Shown here piece by piece: positions 1 through 5,193 of a stretch of DNA of 17,910 nucleotides. The notes beneath the pieces are model-generated. The model was not told the DNA's origin. It made no database searches and saw only the letters and a program-made list of their open reading frames with translations. Position 1 is the first letter of the stretch. Each line of letters opens with the position of its first letter. A program made the translations under genes and the position numbers. The DNA is taken from assembly GCA_045539595.1 (NCBI GenBank), contig JAZQFQ010000073.1, forward strand, positions 1 through 17,910. Reading direction: 5' to 3'. This DNA comes from SIG701 sp045539595 (GTDB lineage: Bacteria > Bacillota > Clostridia > Oscillospirales > CAG-272).

Positions 1-20
1 CAAACCATTACTCCTCATCC

Positions 21-63
21 ACCGTTCGCGTGCGAACGGTCCCCCTTCTCCCGCAGGAGAAGG
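21..63. repeat. REP-like double palindromic repeat
   Basis: Two perfect hairpins sit side by side. The first pairs ACCGTTCG (21-28) with CGAACGGT (33-40) around a 4-nt loop. The second pairs CCTTCTCC (44-51) with GGAGAAGG (56-63) around CGCA. The preceding CTCATCC is reminiscent, from memory, of dispersed palindromic repeats with a CTCATCC...CCTTCTCC...GGAGAAGG layout in gut Clostridia. Only one copy lies in this window, so dispersal cannot be shown here. Neither hairpin has a long T-tract, so they are not typical terminators. Confidence 0.5.
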
Positions 64-105
64 CACGCCTACTGCGCAACTGTGCATAGCTAAAGCTTTT
101 TGTTG

Positions 106-124
106 CCACCTGCACAGCAGGTGG
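106..124. repeat. 8-bp hairpin between the REP-like repeat and the tRNA terminator
   Basis: CCACCTGC (106-113) pairs perfectly with GCAGGTGG (117-124) around an ACA loop. On the minus strand it is followed by CAACAAAAAGC, which is not a T-tract, so it is probably not a terminator for the tRNA cluster. It could extend the REP-like element or cap the tRNA transcript 3' end. Confidence 0.4.
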
Positions 125-144
125 TTGTATTTCAGCACCAAAAC

Positions 145-172
145 AAAAAGGACAGGTTAACCTGTCCTTTTT
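145..172 (-). terminator. Rho-independent terminator of the tRNA cluster
   Basis: A perfect 28-base palindrome reads AAAAAGGACAGG then its reverse complement, ending CTTTTT. It lies 4 nt beyond the CCA end of tRNA-His, in the right orientation to end the minus-strand tRNA transcript. The symmetric A and T tracts would let it act in both directions. Confidence 0.85.
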
Positions 173-176
173 CGTA

Positions 177-254
177 TGGGGTGAGTGATGGGAGTCGAAC
201 CCACGACCTTCAGGGCCACAACCTGACGCTCTAACCAACTGAGCTACACCCACC
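177..254 (-). tRNA. tRNA-His (GUG)
   Basis: The minus strand folds as a full cloverleaf. Acceptor GTGGGTG pairs with CACTCAC with one G-U pair, and the extra G(-1) at 254 faces discriminator C73, the hallmark of tRNA-His. The anticodon loop TTGTGGC gives GTG, and the T-loop is TTCGACT. The 3' CCA is encoded (177-179). It is the last gene of a three-tRNA minus-strand cluster and is followed directly by the palindromic terminator. Confidence 0.96.
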
Positions 255-257
255 GTA

Positions 258-334
258 TGGCGTACCTTGGGGGACTCGAACCCTCGACCTACTGCTTAGA
301 AGGCAGTTGCTCTATCCAGCTGAGCTAAAGGTAC
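258..334 (-). tRNA. tRNA-Arg (UCU)
   Basis: The minus strand gives a 77-nt cloverleaf with acceptor GTACCTT/AAGGTAC, D-loop AGCTGGATA, anticodon stem ACTGC/GCAGT around a loop containing TCT, T-loop TTCGAGT, and an encoded CCA at 258-260. The UCU anticodon reads AGA/AGG arginine codons. It lies 3 nt from tRNA-His, so the two are surely cotranscribed and separated by processing. Confidence 0.96.
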
Positions 335-367
335 AAAAGGAAGCTCCTGATCCCTCTCGGATAAGGA

Positions 368-441
368 TGGAGCGGGTGATGGGAATCGAACCCACATGGC
401 CAGCTTGGAAGGCTGGAGTTCTACCACTGAACTACACCCGC
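368..441 (-). tRNA. tRNA-Gly (UCC)
   Basis: The minus strand gives a 74-nt cloverleaf with acceptor GCGGGTG/CACCCGC, anticodon stem CCAGC/GCTGG around a loop containing TCC, T-loop TTCGATT, and an encoded CCA (368-370). It is the promoter-proximal tRNA of the cluster. A 33-nt spacer separates it from tRNA-Arg. Confidence 0.96.
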
Positions 442-467
442 ATCGGCGTTTTCAATGTCGCCCAAAT

Positions 468-496
468 ATAATATCACATATGCCATCGTTTGTCAA
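468..496 (-). promoter_or_regulatory. Sigma-A type promoter of the tRNA cluster
   Basis: On the minus strand a perfect -35 TTGACA (491-496) is followed by a 17-bp spacer and -10 TATTAT (468-473). The start point would be near 461, about 20 nt upstream of the mature tRNA-Gly end. The near-consensus match is usual for stable RNA genes. Confidence 0.85.
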
Positions 497-589
497 GCAC
501 TTTTTTCGATTTTTTCACATTTTCCCCGTGCATGCCCGATTTTTTAAAAACATACGATTTTTGTTGTTTTTTAATTTACAGAATGTTTA

Positions 590-618
590 TTGTAATTTTG
601 CTCTATTTCTAATACGAT
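590..618 (+). promoter_or_regulatory. Candidate promoter of the DUF5685 gene unit
   Basis: TTGTAA (590-595), a 17-bp spacer and TACGAT (613-618) lie in the AT-rich gap upstream of the first plus-strand gene. The match is moderate, and overlapping TATTAT/TATATA sequences just downstream offer alternative -10 boxes, so the exact position is uncertain. Confidence 0.4.
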
Positions 619-658
619 ATTATATATATCTGTTTCGAATGTGTGGTGAGAGACGTCT

Positions 659-1576
659 GTGTTTGGCTACATCCGGCCGCTGGTCGGCGATATGAGGGTG
701 CGGGAAAACGAAATGTACCGCGCCATATACTGCGGGCTGTGCCGCGCCATGGGGCACCACACCGGCTGTGCTTCCCGCATGACGCTCAGCTACGATTTTG
801 TCTTTCTCAGCGCCTTTCGGACAGCGATCACGGGAGAACGATTTGACCCCCAGCCCCACCGATGCCTGATGCATCCGGTGAAACGGCGTATGATGGCGGA
901 GGACAATGACACCTTTGCCTACTGCGCCCGGGCCGCCGCCTATCTGACGTGCGCCAAACTGGAGGACGATCTGGCGGATGAAACAGGGATGCGGCGGCTT
1001 GCCGCGAAATCCCTTCGCCCTGCCGCGCGGGATATGCGCAAAAAAGCTGGGGAAAATCCCACCCTGGAGGAAAGCATTGCCGCTTCCCTGGCCGCTTTAC
1101 GGAAGCTGGAGGAGGACAAATCCGACTCCATTGACGAAACAGCCGAATGCTTCGGCAGACTGCTGGGCGATATTTTCGCCGGTGAGCTGGACGGAAAGGA
1201 TGCACGGATCGCCCGCGAGGTGGGTCGGGCTGTCGGACGCTTCATCTATGTGATCGATGCGGCCGATGATGCCCCGGAGGATGCCCGGCGGGATCGGTAC
1301 AACCCGATTCTGCGCCGCTACGGAAAAGAGATTCTGTGCGAGCGGGAAATCACGGAGCGCGACGGCACGAAGAAAAAGGCGATCCGCATAAACGAAAACA
1401 CTGCGCAGGATATATACATCGCCGCGCTGAACGAGCTGGGACGGCTGAGCGCCGCCATTGAACTGATCGATTTCTCCCGCTGTCAAAGTGAAGTGGAAGG
1501 AATCGTAAAAAACACGGTATACCTGGGTATGCCGGCCGAACTTCGCCGGGTGTTGGCCATCGGTGAGGCGGTGTAA
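659..1576 (+). CDS. DUF5685 family protein (function unknown)
   Basis: A 305-residue, mostly helical soluble protein. The opening MFGYIRPL, the Y24-C-G-L-C28 motif and the SYDF segment match my memory of the DUF5685 family, and this fixes a GTG start at 659 with GGTGAG at 645-650 as the ribosome binding site. Further cysteines lie at 37, 69, 89 and 98. Two acidic clusters stand out: D103-D104-x-x-D107, and D200-x-x-D203-D204-x-x-x-D208 followed by RRDRYNP. The spacing and the tail of the second motif recall the Asp-rich motifs of squalene/phytoene synthases, but this is my inference and no function is established. It is first in a three-gene unit, 29 nt before the J-domain gene. A metal-binding or prenyl-diphosphate-type role is possible; a structural role cannot be excluded. 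Confidence 0.8.
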   Translation: MFGYIRPLVGDMRVRENEMYRAIYCGLCRAMGHHTGCASRMTLSYDFVFLSAFRTAITGERFDPQPHRCLMHPVKRRMMAEDNDTFAYCARAAAYLTCAKLEDDLADETGMRRLAAKSLRPAARDMRKKAGENPTLEESIAASLAALRKLEEDKSDSIDETAECFGRLLGDIFAGELDGKDARIAREVGRAVGRFIYVIDAADDAPEDARRDRYNPILRRYGKEILCEREITERDGTKKKAIRINENTAQDIYIAALNELGRLSAAIELIDFSRCQSEVEGIVKNTVYLGMPAELRRVLAIGEAV

Positions 1577-1605
1577 CGGAAAGGATGCCTGCGGGCTGCA
1601 TGACT

Positions 1606-2220
1606 ATGAAAGATCCCTATATGACTCTCGGCGTGTCCCGGGATGCCACCGATGATGAAATCAAAAAGGCATACCGCGCACTGGCACGAAAATATCACCC
1701 CGACAACTACGCGGGCAGTGATCTGGCCGATGTGGCCGAAGAGAAAATGAAAGAAATCAACGAAGCCTACGATATGATCGGGAAGATGCGCTCCGCAGGC
1801 GGCAGCGGAGGATCCTACACCGGCGGATCGTCCTCCCAGGGCTACACCTCGGGCAATTACGCCGAGATCCGCTACCGGATCAACGAGGGGCGATTCTCCG
1901 ACGCGGAGATCCTTCTGGATGCCATTCCTGCCTCCCAAAGAGGAGCGGAGTGGAACTTCCTCAAGGGCTGCGTGATGATGCAGCGGGGGTACTATTTTGA
2001 CGCACAGAAGTACATCGAAACCGCCTGCTATCTGGATCCCACCAATATGGAATACCGCCAGGTGAAGCAGCGTATGCGCGCCACCGCTTCCTCCTACGAC
2101 AGTCCCTACCGAACCACATCCTATGGCAGTGCCTGCTCTGGTACAGACTGCTGTACTTCCCTGATCTGTGCGGACTGCCTGTGTGAATGCTGCGGCGGTG
2201 ATCTGATCCGCTGCTGCTGA
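1606..2220 (+). CDS. J-domain protein with TPR-like middle and Cys-rich C-terminus
   Basis: A protein of about 204 residues. Residues 1-60 form a DnaJ-type J domain with the HPD motif at 31-33, which stimulates DnaK/Hsp70 ATPase activity. A Gly/Ser linker (65-83) follows. Residues 85-158 form helical hairpins resembling a TPR (EGRFSDAEILLDAI, then FDAQKYIETACYLDP). The last 28 residues hold ten cysteines, many paired (CC, CLCECC), suggesting metal binding or disulfides. It lacks the canonical DnaJ zinc-finger CxxCxGxG repeats and substrate domain, so it is a specialised co-chaperone rather than DnaJ. The start is uncertain: ATGs at 1585, 1600 and 1606 are in frame and the GGAAAGGA at 1578-1585 is poorly spaced for all. 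I chose 1606 because MKDPY fits how such proteins begin. It sits between the DUF5685 and membrane-protein genes. Confidence 0.85.
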   Translation: MKDPYMTLGVSRDATDDEIKKAYRALARKYHPDNYAGSDLADVAEEKMKEINEAYDMIGKMRSAGGSGGSYTGGSSSQGYTSGNYAEIRYRINEGRFSDAEILLDAIPASQRGAEWNFLKGCVMMQRGYYFDAQKYIETACYLDPTNMEYRQVKQRMRATASSYDSPYRTTSYGSACSGTDCCTSLICADCLCECCGGDLIRCC

Positions 2221-2229
2221 GGTGAGTGT

Positions 2230-2766
2230 ATGAAAAAGAACACCTCCTCCAAGCAGACAAAGCGCATTGCCACCTGCGGAATTTTGTGCGCCCTCGGCGT
2301 CATCAGTATGTCGATCGGCTCCCTCGTCGAGGTGCTGGATCTGACCATGATTATGCTGGCGTCCTTCTGCATCGTCTTTGCGGTCATCGAGATCGGCAAT
2401 CGCTGGGCATGGCTGATCTGGGCGGTGACGGCTGTCTTGAGCCTGCTTCTTCTGCCCAACAAGATCGCCGCCGTTTTCTATCTGATGGGCGGCATGTACC
2501 CCATTGCCAAGGCGGCCTTTGAAAAACTGCATCCCGTGCTTTCCTGGATTTTGAAGTTGTCTATGTTCAACACGGTCCAGCTGGCCTTTCTGCTGATCGC
2601 GCAGAAGGTATTCGGCTTGGTGGAGGAAGCATACAGCTTTGCCGCGGGAGCGCTGATCTTCAACAATGTTCTGTTCCTCGTTTACGATGTGACTCTGACG
2701 GTTTTCATCACCTTCTATCTGGTGAAACTGCGCCGCCGTCTGAAATTCAAAAGTCTGCGCGACTGA
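2230..2766 (+). CDS. Small polytopic membrane protein (function unknown)
   Basis: A 178-residue hydrophobic protein with about five membrane segments. These lie near residues 13-36, 38-56, 62-77 and 104-128 plus a last long one near 138-166. It has a basic N-terminus (MKKNTSSKQTKR) and a basic C-terminus (KLRRRLKFKSLRD). The size and the N-terminal pattern (RIATCGILCALGVISM) resemble ECF-transporter S-component-like and related clostridial membrane proteins, but I see no motif that names a substrate. GAGGTGA (2219-2225) overlaps the stop region of the J-domain gene and serves as the ribosome binding site, so the two genes are coupled. A terminator follows at once, making it last in the unit. 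Function is unassigned. Confidence 0.8.
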   Translation: MKKNTSSKQTKRIATCGILCALGVISMSIGSLVEVLDLTMIMLASFCIVFAVIEIGNRWAWLIWAVTAVLSLLLLPNKIAAVFYLMGGMYPIAKAAFEKLHPVLSWILKLSMFNTVQLAFLLIAQKVFGLVEEAYSFAAGALIFNNVLFLVYDVTLTVFITFYLVKLRRRLKFKSLRD

Positions 2767-2773
2767 TAGTCCC

Positions 2774-2816
2774 GGGCCTGCTGCATGGAAATGCCGCAGG
2801 CCCTGTATTTTTTCTT
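2774..2816 (+). terminator. Rho-independent terminator after the DUF5685 unit
   Basis: GGGCCTGC-t-GCAT (2774-2786) pairs with ATGC-c-GCAGGCCC (2791-2803) around a GGAA loop with a single mismatch. A T-rich tract ending near 2816 follows. It begins 8 nt after the membrane-protein stop codon and separates this unit from the yicC promoter. Confidence 0.85.
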
Positions 2817-2847
2817 TCGGCAATTGTGCGAATTTGTTAAGAAAAAG

Positions 2848-2877
2848 TTGACAAATACCGCTGAAAAAGAGTATAAT
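2848..2877 (+). promoter_or_regulatory. Sigma-A promoter of the yicC-remA-gmk-rpoZ unit
   Basis: Perfect -35 TTGACA (2848-2853) and perfect -10 TATAAT (2872-2877) with an 18-bp spacer. It follows the upstream terminator and lies about 50 nt before the yicC start, indicating strong vegetative transcription of the downstream genes. Confidence 0.88.
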
Positions 2878-2928
2878 AATAGTATCTATGAGTATGCCCC
2901 GGCGCATATTCCAAAAGGAGACTGTTCC

Positions 2929-3822
2929 ATGCTGAGAAGTATGACCGCTTTCGGTCGCGCCCGTGCCCTGTCGTCATGCGGCACCAAAGATATTACCGTA
3001 GAACTGAAAAGCGTCAACAACCGCTTTCTGGACTGCACCGTCCGTCTGCCCCGGATGTATTCCTTTCTGGAGGAAAAAGTCAAAGCGTATCTGACGGAGC
3101 GCGGCATCGTCCGCGGAAAAATCGAAGTGTACATCGGTGTGGATGTACTGCAGGAAGAAGGCACCGTGATTACGCTGGATCGCGCGCTGGCCGCGTCCTA
3201 TATCCGTGCCCTGGAAGAACTCCGGGACGAGTTCTCCCTGAAGGATGACATCTCCGTTATGCGCGTCGCCGCCAATCGGGATCTGTTCATCACCAAAAAG
3301 GCGGAGGACGATCTGGAAAAGGATTGGGAGGATGTGCGCGCCGTGCTCGGCGCGGCGGTGGATGTATTCCTGGCCGCAAGAGAGCGGGAGGGCGAGAATC
3401 TCCGCCGGGATATTCTGGACAAGGCAGAAAAAATCAAGCAGTACGCCGCGCAGGTGAAGGTACTGTCCGAGACCGACATCGCCGGTCACCGGGACAAGTT
3501 GGACGCGCGGATTCACAAGCTGCTGGACGATCACTCCATCCAGATTGACGAGCAGCGAATTCTGACTGAGGTGGCCATCTTCGCGGACCGCGCCGCTATC
3601 GACGAGGAGCTGGTTCGTCTGAACTCCCACTTCAGCGGACTGGAGGATATACTGAACAGTCCGGAACCGGCAGGCCGCCGCCTGGATTTCCTGCTGCAGG
3701 AAATGAACCGGGAAACCAACACCATCGGATCCAAGGCAAACAACGCCGCCATCGCCCGCCTTGTGGTGGACATGAAGTGCGAGCTGGAAAAGATCCGCGA
3801 ACAAATTCAGAATATCGAGTAA
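2929..3822 (+). CDS. yicC: YicC/YloC family endoribonuclease
   Basis: A 297-residue protein opening MLRSMTAFGRA, the standard YicC/YloC N-terminus. The start at 2929 has AAAAGGAG (2913-2920) at 8 nt, and the longer in-frame extension back to 2785 is discarded because it runs through the terminator and promoter. Family signatures include the early VELKSVNNRFLD segment, a charged coiled-coil middle, and the conserved C-terminal RLDFLLQEMNRETNTIGSKA ending in KCELEKIREQIQNIE. YicC-family proteins are cytoplasmic ring-forming ribonucleases; in E. coli YicC has been linked to small-RNA turnover. The usual length is about 290, so this copy looks complete. remA follows after only 4 nt, as in B. subtilis yloC-remA. 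Confidence 0.95.
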   Translation: MLRSMTAFGRARALSSCGTKDITVELKSVNNRFLDCTVRLPRMYSFLEEKVKAYLTERGIVRGKIEVYIGVDVLQEEGTVITLDRALAASYIRALEELRDEFSLKDDISVMRVAANRDLFITKKAEDDLEKDWEDVRAVLGAAVDVFLAAREREGENLRRDILDKAEKIKQYAAQVKVLSETDIAGHRDKLDARIHKLLDDHSIQIDEQRILTEVAIFADRAAIDEELVRLNSHFSGLEDILNSPEPAGRRLDFLLQEMNRETNTIGSKANNAAIARLVVDMKCELEKIREQIQNIE

Positions 3823-3826
3823 AGAT

Positions 3827-4105
3827 ATGAAATTCATCAATATAGGTTTTTCCAATCTGGTTTCCGCTGAGCGCATCATCACCGTAGCCGCCCCCGACTC
3901 CGCTCCGATCAAACGACTGATCCAGGACAGCCGGGAGGACGGTCGCTCCATTGACTGCACCTGCGGCAAGAAAACCAAATCGGTCATCATCACCGACAGC
4001 GATCATGTGATCCTGTCCGCCCTTCCGCCGGAAACCATTGCCGCGCGGATCGATACCACGGCACAAAATTCCGAGTTATCGGAGGATATCGAGGGACAGT
4101 TATGA
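3827..4105 (+). CDS. remA: RemA-like DNA-binding regulator (DUF370)
   Basis: A 92-residue protein beginning MKFINIGFSNLVSAERI, the canonical DUF370/RemA start. The GRSIDCTCGKKTKSVIIT segment and SDHVILS strand complete the short conserved core. In B. subtilis RemA activates extracellular-matrix and osmoprotection operons as an oligomeric DNA-binding protein. Whether the same targets exist here is unknown; many Clostridia keep the gene without those operons. The C-terminus after residue ~75 is a variable acidic tail. The stop overlaps the gmk start as ATGA (4102-4105), implying translational coupling. The gap from yicC is only 4 nt, so the ribosome binding site lies inside the yicC end. Confidence 0.93.
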   Translation: MKFINIGFSNLVSAERIITVAAPDSAPIKRLIQDSREDGRSIDCTCGKKTKSVIITDSDHVILSALPPETIAARIDTTAQNSELSEDIEGQL

Positions 4106-4725
4106 GCACAGAAAACAGAGGCATGCTGATTGTGATCTCCGGCCCCGCCGGAAGTGGAAAAGGCACCGTGGTCAAGGAACTGCGCGCCATGCTCCCCAAT
4201 CTGGGGCTGTCCGTTTCCGCCACCACCCGCTCCCCCCGCCCCGGCGAGGAGGACGGTGTTCATTACTACTACATGTCGCGGGATGATTTTGAGGAAGCCT
4301 TGTCCCACGGCGAAATTCTGGAACATACCGTGTACTGCGGCAATTATTACGGAACTCTGCGTTCCGAGGTGGAACGGGTTCTGTCGGGCGGTCACGATCT
4401 GATTCTGGAGATCGAGGCGGATGGTGCCATGCAAGTCAAGCGTCTCTACCCCGATACCATCACGATCATGCTGCTCCCCCCCGACGGCCAGGTGCTGGAA
4501 TCCCGCCTGCGGGGACGCGGAACGGAAACCGATGACATCATCCTGGCACGGCTTCGCCGAGCACGGGAAGAAATCGCCATCAGCGAAAAATACGATTACA
4601 TCGTTGTGAATCAAAACGACGGTGCCGCGGAGTGCGCCAAAGACATCGCCGGCATTCTGGCCGCCGAGCATCTGCGTTCCGCCCGCATGAAGCACATCAC
4701 GTCTCATTTCTTTGCGGAAGACTGA
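4102..4725 (+). CDS. gmk: Guanylate kinase
   Basis: A 207-residue cytosolic enzyme converting GMP and ATP to GDP and ADP. The P-loop GPAGSGKGT spans residues 14-22. The GMP-binding segment TTRSPRPGE (41-49) is followed by GVHYYYMSRDDFE and the EILEHTVYCGNYYGT block (71-85). The lid/second region has RLRGRGTETDD. The ATGA overlap with remA supports the first methionine as start, although M8 would also give a normal-length protein. The length is typical of the family (~205). It is coexpressed with omega, as in B. subtilis gmk-rpoZ, linking GTP supply with transcription. Confidence 0.97.
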   Translation: MSTENRGMLIVISGPAGSGKGTVVKELRAMLPNLGLSVSATTRSPRPGEEDGVHYYYMSRDDFEEALSHGEILEHTVYCGNYYGTLRSEVERVLSGGHDLILEIEADGAMQVKRLYPDTITIMLLPPDGQVLESRLRGRGTETDDIILARLRRAREEIAISEKYDYIVVNQNDGAAECAKDIAGILAAEHLRSARMKHITSHFFAED

Positions 4726-4787
4726 TCCACCGTACACATACTATCTTTATAAATCTCACACCCGAATCGGGAGAAAGTGCAAGTATT

Positions 4788-5120
4788 ATGATTTATCCGT
4801 CCATCAGTGATTTGTCCAAAAACGGAAAATATAACCGCTATACTCTGGTCATCGCCGCCTCCAAAACCGCGCGCATTCTGACCGATGAATATGTAAAGCA
4901 GCGCGAATATGCGGAGAAGCTGATCGCCAACAAGGAAACCGACAAGAGCCTGATCTCTATGATCAAGCGGGAATATCGGGATGAGAAGGCGGTCAAGAGT
5001 GCCATCAACCGTCTGTACGAAGGGGAATTTGACATCATCCCTCTGACTGCGGAAGCAGCGGAAGAAATCGATGCGGAACTGCCCGAGTCGGATAACGAGG
5101 CGGCCACTGCCGATGAATGA
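4788..5120 (+). CDS. rpoZ: RNA polymerase omega subunit
   Basis: A 110-residue protein with the omega core: NKYNR-like NGKYNRYTLVIAASKTAR near residues 12-29, then KSLISMIKREYRDEKAVKSAINRLYEGEF, ending in an acidic tail. Omega helps fold and assemble the beta' subunit. The start at 4788 has GGGAGAAAG (4769-4777) upstream; the longer in-frame reading back to 4632 overlaps gmk and carries no family residues. The position right after gmk matches Firmicutes synteny. A strong terminator follows, so this is the end of the yicC unit rather than a continuous run into priA. Confidence 0.92.
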   Translation: MIYPSISDLSKNGKYNRYTLVIAASKTARILTDEYVKQREYAEKLIANKETDKSLISMIKREYRDEKAVKSAINRLYEGEFDIIPLTAEAAEEIDAELPESDNEAATADE

Positions 5121-5125
5121 TCCTT

Positions 5126-5161
5126 ATGCCTGCCGTCGCTGTGGCGGCAGGCATGTTTTTT
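5126..5161 (+). terminator. Rho-independent terminator after rpoZ
   Basis: ATGCCTGCCG (5126-5135) pairs perfectly with CGGCAGGCAT (5145-5154) around a 9-nt loop, followed by G and six T (5156-5161). It lies 5 nt after the rpoZ stop and only 33 nt before priA, so it splits the syntenic block into separate transcripts or attenuates read-through. Confidence 0.88.
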
Positions 5162-5193
5162 CACCACTTTGATTGTTGCGGAGGTTATTTGTT

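Noticed and set aside
1..144. CRISPR-like array in the hairpin-rich left end
   Set aside because: The three hairpins are different sequences with no regular repeat-spacer period.
8..253. 81-codon minus-strand frame beginning MGVAQLVRASG
   Set aside because: It is a translation of tRNA-His and its terminator; this peptide is a well-known artefact of tRNA genes.
396..695. 99-codon plus-strand frame
   Set aside because: It starts inside tRNA-Gly, crosses the AT-rich promoter region and overlaps the DUF5685 start; no ribosome binding site.
1483..2907. 474-codon minus-strand frame
   Set aside because: Antisense to the J-domain and membrane-protein genes and crossing their terminator; the protein is rich in H, G and Q with no recognisable domain. 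Long antisense frames are expected in GC-rich genes.
2785..2928. N-terminal extension of yicC
   Set aside because: It would run through the terminator T-tract and the consensus promoter; the family start MLRSMTAFG has a good ribosome binding site.
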